Positions 7,727 to 16,434 are shown, counted from the stretch's first letter. The stretch: DNA of 38,009 bases from Bacteroidetes bacterium RIFCSPLOWO2_12_FULL_35_15 (GCA_001769385.1 MEPB01000103.1:1-38009); one strand, 5' to 3'. Notes: generated by a model not told the origin, from the sequence alone. Program-made: numbers and translations.

Positions 7727-8581
7727 ATGATCCTAATAGCAGATAGCGGTTCAACAAAAACAGATTGGCGATTGATCGATGAGGAGAATAAAATTCATCA
7801 ATACGCTACACAAGGTATCAGTCCTTATTTTCAGAGTGAAGAACAAATTTCTAAGATCATAAAATCAGAATTGCTTACGCAGCTCAACTTTAAAACTTTA
7901 AACGTTGAACTTTCAATTTATTATTACGGTACAGGCTGCAGTGCAGAGGATAAAAAACAAGTTGTTTTAAATGCATTGTCAAAATGTTTTAACAATTCAA
8001 AAATAGAAATTCAATCGGATATGCTTGGTGCAGCTCGTGCATTGTGCGGTAAAAGGGCTGGAATTGCTGCTATTTTAGGAACCGGCTCAAATACCTGTTA
8101 TTATGATGGTGAAAAAATAATTTCAACTAAATTTTCCTCCGGGTATATTTTAGGAGATGAAGGTAGTGGCGCCCATATCGGAAAAACCTTTATTCAAGCG
8201 TATTTGAATGATGAGTTGCCTCCCATATTAACTGCTAAATTTCAGGAGCGATTCAAATTAAGTAAAAACGATATACTAGATGCTGTTTATCGTAAGCCAA
8301 TGCCAAATCGTTTTTTAGCGTCATTTTGTAAATTTATTTTTCAACATAAAGAGGATCAATATTTGATAAATTTGCTCGTTGCCTGTTTCGAACAGTTTTT
8401 TGATAAGCATATTTGCAAATATGAAAAATACAAGGATGTGAAACTAAGTTGTGTAGGTTCCATCGCGTTTTATTTTAGTGATATTTTACGTGCTGTGGCA
8501 GCAAAGAAGGGAGTATATATTGAGACTATTATAGAAACACCAATTGCAGCATTAACATTATATCATTTGGGGGAGAAATAA
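7727..8581 (+). CDS. N-acetylglucosamine kinase (BadF/BadG ATPase family)
   Basis: A 284-aa sugar kinase of the ASKHA fold that phosphorylates N-acetylglucosamine (and possibly related amino sugars) with ATP in the cytoplasm, as in cell-wall or chitin recycling. Motifs in order: phosphate-1 loop ADSGSTKTDWRL near the N-terminus; AAILGTGSNTCYYDG; GDEGSGAHIGK; C-terminal adenosine motif CVGSIAFYFSDILR. The ATG at 7727 is preferred over an in-frame TTG at 7706. The first gives MILIADSGSTK, the normal N-terminus, and the near-consensus box TACTTTCG (7696-7703) would place the transcription start between the two. It is monocistronic and convergent with yebC, with a hairpin repeat between them. Confidence 0.85.
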   Translation: MILIADSGSTKTDWRLIDEENKIHQYATQGISPYFQSEEQISKIIKSELLTQLNFKTLNVELSIYYYGTGCSAEDKKQVVLNALSKCFNNSKIEIQSDMLGAARALCGKRAGIAAILGTGSNTCYYDGEKIISTKFSSGYILGDEGSGAHIGKTFIQAYLNDELPPILTAKFQERFKLSKNDILDAVYRKPMPNRFLASFCKFIFQHKEDQYLINLLVACFEQFFDKHICKYEKYKDVKLSCVGSIAFYFSDILRAVAAKKGVYIETIIETPIAALTLYHLGEK

Positions 8582-8609
8582 AACCGGTTCTAAAATAATT
8601 GAACTGTGA

Positions 8610-8696
8610 TGACATTCCGAGCGGAGTCGAGGAATCTTTTTATTTATCAGAAATTGTAAACAAGTAAAAAGATTTCTCCGCTTCGGTCGAAATGAC
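8610..8696. repeat. Dispersed inverted repeat (CATTCCGAGCGGAGTCGAGG type)
   Basis: The left arm GACATTCCGAGCGGAGTCGA... and right arm ...CTTCGGTCGAAATGAC form an imperfect inverted repeat of about 30 bp per arm, with a perfect inner AATCTTTTT/AAAAAGATT and about 25 nt of loop. This sequence type is widespread in Bacteroidota intergenic regions (from general knowledge). It sits between the convergent genes nagK-like and yebC, where a bidirectional terminator would be expected. Confidence 0.7.
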
Positions 8697-8722
8697 TGAC
8701 TCTTATATATTATGAGAAAACT

Positions 8723-9430
8723 TTAGTGCATATTGTGATATACCTTTTGTATATCATCATCTTCCTCCAGTTTTTCAACTAAGATCATCACTTCTTCAAC
8801 CTGTTCATCTGTTAACTCAACTGTTGAAGTGGGGATACGTTCTAATTCAGAACTAATAATATTTATATGTTTTGCTTCCAATGCTTTTTGCATACTGCCG
8901 AAGTCAGTAAATGCAGTAGTAACAACAATTTCATCTTCATCCGTTTCAATCTCCTCTGCGCCAAAATCAATTAATTCCAATTCCAGATCTTCAACATTCA
9001 AATTATCTTTCTTAAAACGAAATACACCTTTGCGCTCAAATAAATAATCTAAAGAACCTGTTTTTCCTAATTCACCACCATGACGGTTAAAGTTCATTCG
9101 AACATTGGCAACAGTACGGGTTGGATTATCTGTGGCACATTCCACCAAAATTCCAATTCCATAAGGACCTTTACCTTCATAAACTATTTCCTCCAGATTG
9201 GCTTCGCTTTTTGATGAGGCACGTTTTATGGCCGCATCAATACGATCCTTAGGCATATTAAGACCTTTTGCATTTTGAATGGCTACACGTAAACGTGCAT
9301 TACCTGCAGGGTCAGCACTTCCAAGTTTTATTGCAATTGCGATCTCTTTTCCCATACGGGTAAAGCCTTTTGCCATTTTATCATAGCGGGCAAACATTTT
9401 ATACTTTCGCTTTTCGAATACACGTCCCAT
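8723..9430 (-). CDS. YebC/PmpR-family protein (TACO1 homologue)
   Basis: A 235-aa protein matching YebC over its full length: FTRMGKEIAIAIKLGSADPAGNARLR, IQNAKGLNMPKDRIDAAIKRA (here roughly residues 24-70), YEGKGPYGIGILVECATDNPTRT, GGELGKTGS and the C-terminal VEKLEEDDDIQKVYHN. The N-terminus MGRVFEKRKYKMFARYDKMAKG is the Bacteroidota form rather than the MAGHSKW form. Family members have been described as transcriptional regulators and, more recently, as ribosome-associated factors that relieve stalling at proline-rich stretches, so either role is possible. It lies 74 bp downstream of the membrane-protein gene at 9505-10794 and is probably the last gene of the kdsA cluster, or has its own promoter in that gap. 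Confidence 0.92.
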   Translation of the reverse strand: MGRVFEKRKYKMFARYDKMAKGFTRMGKEIAIAIKLGSADPAGNARLRVAIQNAKGLNMPKDRIDAAIKRASSKSEANLEEIVYEGKGPYGIGILVECATDNPTRTVANVRMNFNRHGGELGKTGSLDYLFERKGVFRFKKDNLNVEDLELELIDFGAEEIETDEDEIVVTTAFTDFGSMQKALEAKHINIISSELERIPTSTVELTDEQVEEVMILVEKLEEDDDIQKVYHNMH

Positions 9431-9504
9431 AATTGTAAATTATATATTATAAATGAATCTTTGATTGTTGAAATTACTTATATCCTGCAAATTTAAAAAA
9501 ATCT

Positions 9505-10794
9505 TTATGAATTGAGTAATTTTAAATAGGTTGTTATATCCCATGTATCTCCGTAAAAACAGCCATCATAATAATATTCCATATCCATATTTAAATAGCA
9601 ACATAAAATAATAGCCAAAATTAGGATGTATCGATAGAATTTATGCTTAAAAGCATATTCTAACAGATATGCCAACGGGATACAAAACAGTGCATAATAC
9701 TCAACAAAACTACGAGCTCCAAAGGAACATCCAAACCACCAGTTCCACCAACTGGCGAAAATATAACTGATGATCAAAAACAAAATTCCTGTAAAATAAC
9801 CTAACCATTCTTTCTTTTTTATCATCAGAATTATTCCGGCCAGGGAAACCGCAAGTAGGGGTGTATAAGTGAAAAGTCCATTGTTTGTACTAAACCACAC
9901 CTCCAGAAGTTTCGGATTTTTCCAGAAGATAAAACTTTCGTTTTCGTAAGAATAGGTTATAAGATTTCCTGTTTTGCTATACCAGTATAAAAGTTGTGGT
10001 ATTAAAAGCAATAACGATAACAGAAGTGATATACTAATAAACGCCTTGTTTTTTAATAAATAATATATGCGCTCAAAAAAATCATTTTTGTTTTTTATGG
10101 AATAAAAAAGAGGGAATAAGCCAATTAGAATATTTGTTGGACGCGTTAATACAGCTAAAATCAGGCAACAAAAAAATAACAGGTAGTATTTGAAATTTGA
10201 TTTTGTTAGTAGATAGGGTGTCAGATAAATGATTGCACTGAATAAAAAGAATGAATAAACATGCGACATTCCGGGAGCATCAATAGCATAATAGTATAAA
10301 TTACTTCCGGCTAAAAATAGGAGGGGAGCAATAAAAGAAATGAAAGGGGAGAAATGTCGTGTTAGAAATTTACTTAAAAGAAATAATCCAAAACAACAAT
10401 AAAATATACCTGAAAAAAATATACCGAATGAATAGATCTTTGAAAACCCATCGGCTTTATATCCGAATGGTTTTGCCAATAAATGACTGGCTAAAAAGAA
10501 TGGAGTTTCTAAAAGGGCAGTTCCACAAAAGTACTTTGTATTTACTTTGTTATTTATTTTATCCAGCTGAAATCCATTACCTGTTTTAACTTCAATGCTA
10601 TCCGGGAAATCAATTGCCTGATTGCCATAAATAAACCACATAGGAGCATACACATAATATCCAGCGGCATCAGCCCAGATAACACCATGGTATGTATTTG
10701 CTTTGTCTTTGCTGTGTTTATTGAAGGTAAGGAAAACACAAAGAAGAAAAAGTGTTACAAAAATGAATCTTTCTTTTTTTAATTTGGTTAACAC
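9505..10794 (-). CDS. Polytopic membrane protein, probable GT-C glycosyltransferase
   Basis: A 429-aa integral membrane protein with about 10-11 hydrophobic segments. The first starts near residue 10 and a periplasmic loop of about 60 residues follows. That loop has Asp and Glu residues (VIWADAAGYYVYAPMW, DFPDS), as in GT-C enzymes that use lipid-linked sugars. Later segments include ASWWNWWFGCSFGARSFVEYY, with the WW...FGARSF motif seen in many uncharacterised bacterial GT-C-like proteins. The sugar and acceptor are unknown. The gene starts 5 bp after the stop of the glycosyltransferase gene at 10800-12266, so the two are almost certainly co-transcribed. Confidence 0.6.
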   Translation of the reverse strand: MLTKLKKERFIFVTLFLLCVFLTFNKHSKDKANTYHGVIWADAAGYYVYAPMWFIYGNQAIDFPDSIEVKTGNGFQLDKINNKVNTKYFCGTALLETPFFLASHLLAKPFGYKADGFSKIYSFGIFFSGIFYCCFGLFLLSKFLTRHFSPFISFIAPLLFLAGSNLYYYAIDAPGMSHVYSFFLFSAIIYLTPYLLTKSNFKYYLLFFCCLILAVLTRPTNILIGLFPLFYSIKNKNDFFERIYYLLKNKAFISISLLLSLLLLIPQLLYWYSKTGNLITYSYENESFIFWKNPKLLEVWFSTNNGLFTYTPLLAVSLAGIILMIKKKEWLGYFTGILFLIISYIFASWWNWWFGCSFGARSFVEYYALFCIPLAYLLEYAFKHKFYRYILILAIILCCYLNMDMEYYYDGCFYGDTWDITTYLKLLNS

Positions 10795-10799
10795 TTTAA

Positions 10800-12266
10800 T
10801 TAGTTGTAAAAATAGTGAATATCATAAATTTCAAACACATGAACCACTTTATGAATTTTATATTGAGATTCGATGGTTTTCAAAATTCCATTTTCTGGAT
10901 CGATGAATTCTGTTCCTGCTTGCAAATATATACAGGAAGGACGTTTGTCATGATTTGTGTTTTTTGAAATGATTTCTAAAGCAGTTTCTTTTTTGTTTAT
11001 TGGAAATATACGATCGGTATTGAGTAAATTAATGGTGTTTGGGGCCTGCATAAAATATTCCAAATTGTAATAATAACAAAAACCCATAAAAGCATGGTCA
11101 GGGGCAAGAAAGGTAATAGTTTGTTCCTTTTTTAAAATAGAAACAATTCTTGCAACGTCCTTTAATCGTCTGTTATTATCAGGATTAATCTGCATAGTAA
11201 TGGTTTGGCTTATCAAGAAAATCGAAAGAGCAATTACTATAAATTTTGTTTTTACAAAAAAATAGTGAAGAACAACTGCAATTATTAAAAAGAAAGGAAT
11301 CGAAGTATATAAAATGTATCTATCTACGAACATTGGAACTTTGAAAGAAACTAAAAACATCGTTAAATAGGGCACTATAAACCAAATAAAAATTGTTTTA
11401 AAATAAATATTTTTTAATAATTCGGTTAACTGATGTTTCAGTTTATTTTGAGTTGTTAATGAAATAGTTGCAGCAAGAAGTAAAATAATTAATACAAGCA
11501 TATTGTATTTAGTATTTAAAAATCTGTTTAAATTGCCATATATCTCACCTAATCCCGGAGTAGTTACCCATGTGCCATTACCTGTGGTTACTCCTAATCG
11601 ATGCATAAAAATAAATAATATAGGGATATAACTAATTACAACCGCTGCCATTACCAGAGCTAATGGTTTTAGCAGTTGTTTCCTTTCTGTTAATATAAGC
11701 AATGAAAACACTTCCATGAATAAAACAAAAATTCCAAAATAATGGCTGTAAATCAGTAAGACGTTTAGAACAAATAATGCGTAAAAATTTGATCGATTTG
11801 AAGGGTTTTTAATTATACCTAAATAAACGTATAACAAACAAGCTGTTAGCAATGAAAACAATGGATACACACGGGCTTCATGAGAAAAAAAGATGTGCAT
11901 GGTTGAAAATGAAAATATCAAACTTGCACCTATTCCGATTATTTGAGTGAAATATTTTGAACCGATTTTATAAATTATTACGGCTGTTAACGAACTGAAA
12001 ATCAAAGATGGTATCCTCACCGATAAAGCGCTTACACCAAATAATTTTATTATAAAATGAAGAATAAAGAAGTGTAATGGGGGATTATTTTCATTATAAA
12101 GCATATCAATAATTGATTTCATGCTCATTTGTCCCCAATAAATACTGAAGGGTTCGTCTCCTGCAATATCTCTATTATCTATGTATAGATATTTAATAAC
12201 AAGATTAATCGTTAAAATTAAAATAGGAATAACAAGTTGGTAATATTTTTTTTTATTTATTTCCAT
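10800..12266 (-). CDS. GT39/ArnT-like glycosyltransferase (PMT_2 type)
   Basis: A 488-aa protein with about 11-12 membrane segments and a C-terminal soluble part. The first periplasmic loop carries the catalytic-type acidic motif DIAGDEPFSIYWGQ, followed by NENNPPLHFFILHFIIKLFG and, further on, FSHEARVYPLFSLLTACLL. These are hallmarks of the GT-C/PMT_2 group (ArnT, protein mannosyltransferase relatives) that move a sugar from an undecaprenyl carrier to LPS, glycan or protein outside the inner membrane. Its donor is unknown. It lies 14 bp after the T9SS beta-propeller gene and 5 bp before the next membrane protein, in the kdsA-led cluster. Modification of the neighbouring exported protein or of LPS is an inference. 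Confidence 0.75.
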   Translation of the reverse strand: MEINKKKYYQLVIPILILTINLVIKYLYIDNRDIAGDEPFSIYWGQMSMKSIIDMLYNENNPPLHFFILHFIIKLFGVSALSVRIPSLIFSSLTAVIIYKIGSKYFTQIIGIGASLIFSFSTMHIFFSHEARVYPLFSLLTACLLYVYLGIIKNPSNRSNFYALFVLNVLLIYSHYFGIFVLFMEVFSLLILTERKQLLKPLALVMAAVVISYIPILFIFMHRLGVTTGNGTWVTTPGLGEIYGNLNRFLNTKYNMLVLIILLLAATISLTTQNKLKHQLTELLKNIYFKTIFIWFIVPYLTMFLVSFKVPMFVDRYILYTSIPFFLIIAVVLHYFFVKTKFIVIALSIFLISQTITMQINPDNNRRLKDVARIVSILKKEQTITFLAPDHAFMGFCYYYNLEYFMQAPNTINLLNTDRIFPINKKETALEIISKNTNHDKRPSCIYLQAGTEFIDPENGILKTIESQYKIHKVVHVFEIYDIHYFYN

Positions 12267-12280
12267 ACTTGTGATTATGC

Positions 12281-13777
12281 TTAATCATTACTGATAATTA
12301 GCTTGCATGTGTATTTGTCGTTGCTGGTAGTGAGTTCAACAAAATATAAACCGTTTATTAATTTACCTGCATCAATATTAAGTTCAAACCCATTTAAAGA
12401 AGGAATCGCTTTATATGATTTCTCTGAAACTAGTTGCCCACTAATTTGATAAATTTTTAATTGGCAATCTAAAACCGTAGAAATTTCGTTTGATGGAATA
12501 AACAATTTACAACTACCACTACGAGTTGGATTTGGAACTATTTGCATGGATCCACTTTTTATTGGGGATCCAAAGTCTGAAATGCCTGTCGCATTATTTA
12601 CAATAGTTCCAGAAGATATTCCATTAATATCTGTTTTAAACAAATAAACATCTTCTAAATGGTTATTAAAACTGGTTGAGTTTGCAACTACAATATACCC
12701 ACCATCGGTTGTTTGCTTTAAAGATTGCCCGATATTATTTAAAGATCCTCCATACATATTTGCAAATTGCCATCCTCCGCCCATATCAATTTTAAAAAGC
12801 CAAACCAGATACTTCCCTGATATTAAGATTTTGCCTACCCAAACATAGGTTCCATCTGATGATTCACAGATATCAAAAGCTTCACAATCATTCGGAGCTC
12901 CATTTCTTCTTGTGAATAAGGTATCCCCTGTTGAATTTGTTTTTACAATAAATCCATCATTACGTCCGGCAAAGGTATTTTCAGAATATCCAACAGTAAT
13001 ATATCCACCATCAGAAGTTTGAATAATACTATTGGCTTTATCCTCTCCATTACCACCAATTGTTTTTGTCCAAAGTGTATCTCCGTTATTATTGGTTTTA
13101 ATAGTGTAAAAATCCCCATTAATATCTCCTTGACTTTTTGTAATTCCGGTTAAGATATAACCTCCATCGTTTGTTTGTTTAACGCTTCTTGCTTCATCTT
13201 CCTTTGTTCCACCATAAGTTTTGGTCCAAAGTGTATCACCAATAGAATTTATTTTTACTAGATACATATCTTCGTCACCTTTTCCAAAACTATAGGTGCC
13301 TCCTGCAATAATATAACCGCCATCACTAGTTGTCTCAATTGAATAGGCAAAATCCCAGTTTGTTCCTCCGTAAGTTTTAGTCCAAACTACATTTCCTATT
13401 TTATCGGTTCTCATAATGTACATATCATATCCACCATAACCAAAACTATTTGTGAATCCAGCTATTACAAAGCCTGAATCACTTGTTTCTTTTATTGAAT
13501 AAGCTTGATCAATATTTATATCTCCAAAGGTTTTTTGCCATAGAGTTACACCTAATGAATCCGTTTTTAAAATATATACATCGCTGTTCCCATTACCATA
13601 GCTAGTTGTAGAGCCTGCAAATACGTAACCTTTATCTTTGGTTTGTATTACAGAATGGCCATAGTCGTATCCGGTACCTCCAAGTATTTGTTCAAACTTT
13701 ACTTGAGAAATAGAGTTATTGCTAAAAGCAATAATTAGTAGGAATAAAATTATAAGTTCATGTTTTACTTTGTTCAT
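12281..13777 (-). CDS. T9SS-exported seven-bladed beta-propeller protein
   Basis: A 498-aa protein: signal peptide (1-24), seven tandem repeats of about 50 residues from about residue 33 to 390, then a T9SS sorting domain (last 80 or so residues, including IVPNPTRSGS and GLYFVEL). Each repeat follows the plan GG-x3-D-x3-SI-x2-T-x-DGGYI-x2-G-x-T-x-S-x-G-x3-D-x-Y-x2-KT-x3-GDTLW-TKTY, so seven blades of a propeller are expected. Repeat 6 is the most degenerate. The surface-displayed propeller's ligand is unknown. It is sandwiched between kdsA (7 bp) and a glycosyltransferase (14 bp). Confidence 0.85.
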   Translation of the reverse strand: MNKVKHELIILFLLIIAFSNNSISQVKFEQILGGTGYDYGHSVIQTKDKGYVFAGSTTSYGNGNSDVYILKTDSLGVTLWQKTFGDINIDQAYSIKETSDSGFVIAGFTNSFGYGGYDMYIMRTDKIGNVVWTKTYGGTNWDFAYSIETTSDGGYIIAGGTYSFGKGDEDMYLVKINSIGDTLWTKTYGGTKEDEARSVKQTNDGGYILTGITKSQGDINGDFYTIKTNNNGDTLWTKTIGGNGEDKANSIIQTSDGGYITVGYSENTFAGRNDGFIVKTNSTGDTLFTRRNGAPNDCEAFDICESSDGTYVWVGKILISGKYLVWLFKIDMGGGWQFANMYGGSLNNIGQSLKQTTDGGYIVVANSTSFNNHLEDVYLFKTDINGISSGTIVNNATGISDFGSPIKSGSMQIVPNPTRSGSCKLFIPSNEISTVLDCQLKIYQISGQLVSEKSYKAIPSLNGFELNIDAGKLINGLYFVELTTSNDKYTCKLIISND

Positions 13778-13784
13778 TGGTATC

Positions 13785-14606
13785 TTATAATGAAGTAATT
13801 GCTTTTCTGATTTTTATTAGATCGATCATCAACTTTTCCAAATGATCAAGATGAAGCATATTGGCGCCATCTGATTTTGCAACAGCAGGATTAGGATGTG
13901 TTTCTAAAAAGATACCATCAACACCCACTGCAATAGCTGCTTTTGCAATTGTTCCTATTAATTCAGGTCTGCCACCTGTTACACCACTTGTTTGGTTGGG
14001 TTGTTGTAAAGAATGTGTAATATCCATGATCACAGGGACATTGTTTTTTTGCATTTCAGGGATCCCTCTGTAATCCACTACCAGATCCTGGTAACCTAAA
14101 AATGTTCCCCGCTCAGTAAGCATAATATTTGAATTGCCTGATTCGCGTACCTTATCTACAGCAAATTTCATTGATCCGGCAGATAAAAATTGTCCTTTTT
14201 TAATGTTTACATGTTTTCCTGTTTCTGCTGCAGCAACTAATAGATCAGTTTGTCGGCAAAGAAAAGCCGGTATTTGTAAAATATCTACATAATGCGCTGC
14301 AAGTGCTGCTTCCTCATTTGTATGGATATCGGTAACTGTAGGAATATTAAAATGTTTTCCAATCTTTTGAATGATCTCTAATCCTTTGTTATCACCAATT
14401 CCGGTGAACGAATCTAAGCGGGAACGATTTGCTTTCCGGTACGATGCTTTAAAAATATAAGGAATACTTAGTTTATCAGTGATCGCTTTTACTTTTTCAG
14501 CAATCTCGAAACAGATCTCTTCGCTTTCAACAACGCATGGTCCTGCAATAAGGAAAAAGTTGTTTGAATCTAAATGTTTGATAGTTGGAAGGTTATTCAA
14601 TGACAT
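13785..14606 (-). CDS. kdsA: 3-deoxy-8-phosphooctulonate synthase (KDO-8-P synthase)
   Basis: This 273-aa enzyme condenses phosphoenolpyruvate with arabinose 5-phosphate to form KDO-8-phosphate, the precursor of the LPS inner-core sugar Kdo, in the cytoplasm. Seen motifs: LIAGPCVVES, FKASYRKANRSR, TDIHTNEEA, QIPAFLCRQTDLL, NIKKGQFLS, LTERGTFLGY, MDITHSLQQPN and FLETHPNPAVAKSDGAN. C24 in AGPC corresponds to the metal-ligand cysteine of the metal-dependent class (as in Aquifex) rather than the asparagine of the E. coli type. The His, Glu and Asp ligands (DITH, LETH, KSDG) are also present. It heads a tightly spaced minus-strand cluster. No clear TAnnTTTG box was found in the AT-rich 65 bp upstream. 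Confidence 0.95.
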   Translation of the reverse strand: MSLNNLPTIKHLDSNNFFLIAGPCVVESEEICFEIAEKVKAITDKLSIPYIFKASYRKANRSRLDSFTGIGDNKGLEIIQKIGKHFNIPTVTDIHTNEEAALAAHYVDILQIPAFLCRQTDLLVAAAETGKHVNIKKGQFLSAGSMKFAVDKVRESGNSNIMLTERGTFLGYQDLVVDYRGIPEMQKNNVPVIMDITHSLQQPNQTSGVTGGRPELIGTIAKAAIAVGVDGIFLETHPNPAVAKSDGANMLHLDHLEKLMIDLIKIRKAITSL

Positions 14607-14670
14607 ATCTTATATATTTATAATTTTTTTAAATAAATTTATTTTTTTTATTAAATTTTTTCCTTTTTTA

Positions 14671-14713
14671 TCCTGCCCCATCTCCTTCGGAGAGGGGATG
14701 AAGGGGTGAGGTC
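14671..14713. repeat. Dispersed GC-rich hairpin repeat, copy B
   Basis: Hairpin ATCTCCTTCGGAGAGG followed by GGATGAAGGGGTGAGGTC. It ends one base before the stop codon of the gene at 14715-15980 and lies upstream of kdsA. Same plus-strand orientation as copies at 19954-19994 and 20728-20762. AT-rich flanks give only weak inverted arms here (TTATTAAA against TTTAATAA). Confidence 0.75.
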
Positions 14714-14714
14714 T

Positions 14715-15980
14715 TTATTTAAAATTCTTTAATAACGAAATATAAGCTCCTTGTCCACATGTTTTGTTTGGTGCAATGTATCCTTCAATATTATGAGACC
14801 CTATGTAAACTATGAATCCTTTACCAAAATTAGCACGGGCACCTATTCCATAATTAAAATTCCCATAGCCTCCATATCCTGCTGTTGCTGAAATTGCAAC
14901 ATGATCGTTTATTGAAAAATTGCCTTTCACATAAAAAAGTAAGTTATAGTTTGCATTAAATACATAGCGAATTCCTTCCGTTAATTGAACATGCTTGCTT
15001 AGTTGTGTTTCAAACGATAAGTTTAAAATAGCCGGTAAAGAAACTGAAACAGATTGTTTTTTTAACGGTGCAACGGTACTCATGATACTATCTTTAGATG
15101 TATTGGCAAATGTCGAATCTTGTAATTGATAAATACTGTTTACCGTAAATCCTGAATAATGAAAAAGGGAATCCTGATTTAAATATAATGATTGCTTATT
15201 AAAACGAATTAAACCGATATCAGAAACCGATACCCGAAGCTTTGAGTTACCTATGCGCGTTTTGTAAGGTGCTTCAAAATAAATATCTACGCTTGCGCCA
15301 AATCCATTAGAAGCACCAAGTCCATTTGTTGCAGTGTCTGATTGAGCAACCTGTAAAGAGGTATTGAAATCAATATTTTGTCCATCTTCGGAAGTAAATA
15401 ACTCTGCCTTTTTTGCATGGATGGATTTATATTGTTCGCCTTTTAAAAAAGAAAGTCCAATTCCAAAACGTGAGGAGGTATCCGATTTTGTAGATACTAT
15501 TCCTATCTGAAATTGCTGGTACCTAAGTAAACTTAGATCAAAATTATTGAAATCTGCTGTTTTTCCTGCAAAATCAGCATTGCCATAAAAACCTATTTTG
15601 AACAGATCTTTTGAAAAACGAGCATCAAAATGTTCTCTGTCCTTTATACTAAAAAACAAACAAGTGTTTTTTTTGTGAAAAAATGAATCAGTTTTAAATA
15701 CTCCGTAAATACTATAATTTATATTAGCTCCAACACGATTGTTATTTTTTACGCGATCTAAAACAGAATTTTTTAGATCAGTATCAAGATAATTGCCATT
15801 GTAAAATTTGCTAATGAACTGACTTGTCAACGCATTTGAATTCAAATCGTAATCAGCCATTAAGCCAATCCTCGTTTTTGAAGAATCAGGAAATTCATCG
15901 GCAAAAAAAGATTGAATTTGTGCTTGTACTGAAAAGTGTATGACTACAAAAAATAAGATTATGTTAAAATTTTTTTTCAC
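14715..15980 (-). CDS. Putative outer-membrane barrel protein (DUF5723-like)
   Basis: A 421-aa protein with a signal peptide (1-20, ending VQAQ) and many alternating strands. It has glycine- and aromatic-rich C-terminal hairpins (GYGGYGNFNYGIGARANFGKG), as in FadL/OmpP1-like and PorV-like barrels. The opening (MADYDLNSNALTSQFISKFY, then DLKNSVLDRVKNNNRVGANINY) fits the DUF5723 proteins I recall from Bacteroidota; that family name is tentative. It lies downstream of a lipoprotein gene on the same strand, with the GxxExxY cassette between them. Without the cassette the gap would be about 35 bp. The function is unknown. Confidence 0.55.
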   Translation of the reverse strand: MKKNFNIILFFVVIHFSVQAQIQSFFADEFPDSSKTRIGLMADYDLNSNALTSQFISKFYNGNYLDTDLKNSVLDRVKNNNRVGANINYSIYGVFKTDSFFHKKNTCLFFSIKDREHFDARFSKDLFKIGFYGNADFAGKTADFNNFDLSLLRYQQFQIGIVSTKSDTSSRFGIGLSFLKGEQYKSIHAKKAELFTSEDGQNIDFNTSLQVAQSDTATNGLGASNGFGASVDIYFEAPYKTRIGNSKLRVSVSDIGLIRFNKQSLYLNQDSLFHYSGFTVNSIYQLQDSTFANTSKDSIMSTVAPLKKQSVSVSLPAILNLSFETQLSKHVQLTEGIRYVFNANYNLLFYVKGNFSINDHVAISATAGYGGYGNFNYGIGARANFGKGFIVYIGSHNIEGYIAPNKTCGQGAYISLLKNFK

Positions 15981-16008
15981 AATTTATTTGCTTTATTTTT
16001 AAAAAATT

Positions 16009-16434
16009 GCCACAGATTCACAGATTATAAAATTACTCTTTTTGTTATCAATGAATTTTCACCAAAGTTTACAATTAAACCTAAGGAACATTTAGATATT
16101 GCTAAATAGTTTTTGTCCAATTATAGTGTTCATCTACTATCCCTTTTTGTGCTTTTACTTCCAATACAATGTTGTCAAACACAACAAAATCAGCGAAAAA
16201 ATAATGCGGAAGAATTATTTCTTTGTATTCTACTTCATATTTCTTCTCTCGTTCATATTGAATTTTTTTCTTCTTAAATTCATATTCAATTGCATCTTTA
16301 TAAACTATCTCGAGCAAACCTTTTCCTAAAATACGATGAACCTCCATACATACGCCAATGATTTGATAAGATTCTTTTTGCAACGGATATTCTTTTTCTG
16401 AATAATTCATACATTTAATCTGTGAATCTGTGGC
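16009..16434 (-). mobile_element. GxxExxY cassette bounded by 18-bp inverted repeats
   Basis: GCCACAGATTCACAGATT (16009-16026) and its exact reverse complement (16417-16434) enclose one gene of the GxxExxY/PDDEXK_3 family. The left repeat overlaps the last two bases of the ancestral stop codon, and the right repeat ends 6 bp before the start codon, so the unit is almost all gene plus ends. Outside the repeats a further imperfect pairing (TAAAAAATT against GTTTTTTTA) continues the symmetry. It lies between the lipoprotein stop (16441) and the start of the beta-barrel gene (15980). No transposase is encoded, so any movement would need factors in trans. Confidence 0.7.
16025..16410 (-). pseudogene. 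GxxExxY protein (PDDEXK_3 nuclease-like), frameshifted
   Basis: The open frame from ATG 16410 gives 102 residues ending DEHYNWTKTI at 16102. The family motif G31-LL-E34-IV-Y37 and nuclease-like residues D74, E84 and K86 (ADFVVFDN, LEVKAQ) are present. The expected C-terminus is found in the next frame: after the A-run at 16111-16115, YLAISKCSLGLIVNFGEN and then SLITKRVIL lead to a stop at 16025-16027. One additional A would restore a 127-aa protein, close to the usual family length. It is therefore either a real one-base deletion or a homopolymer sequencing error. The biochemical role of the family is not established. Confidence 0.8.

Noticed and set aside
16099-16329. 76-codon hydrophobic frame on the plus strand
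   Set aside because: It is antisense to the GxxExxY gene; the Phe/Ile/Leu-rich product mirrors the Lys/Glu-rich opposite strand.
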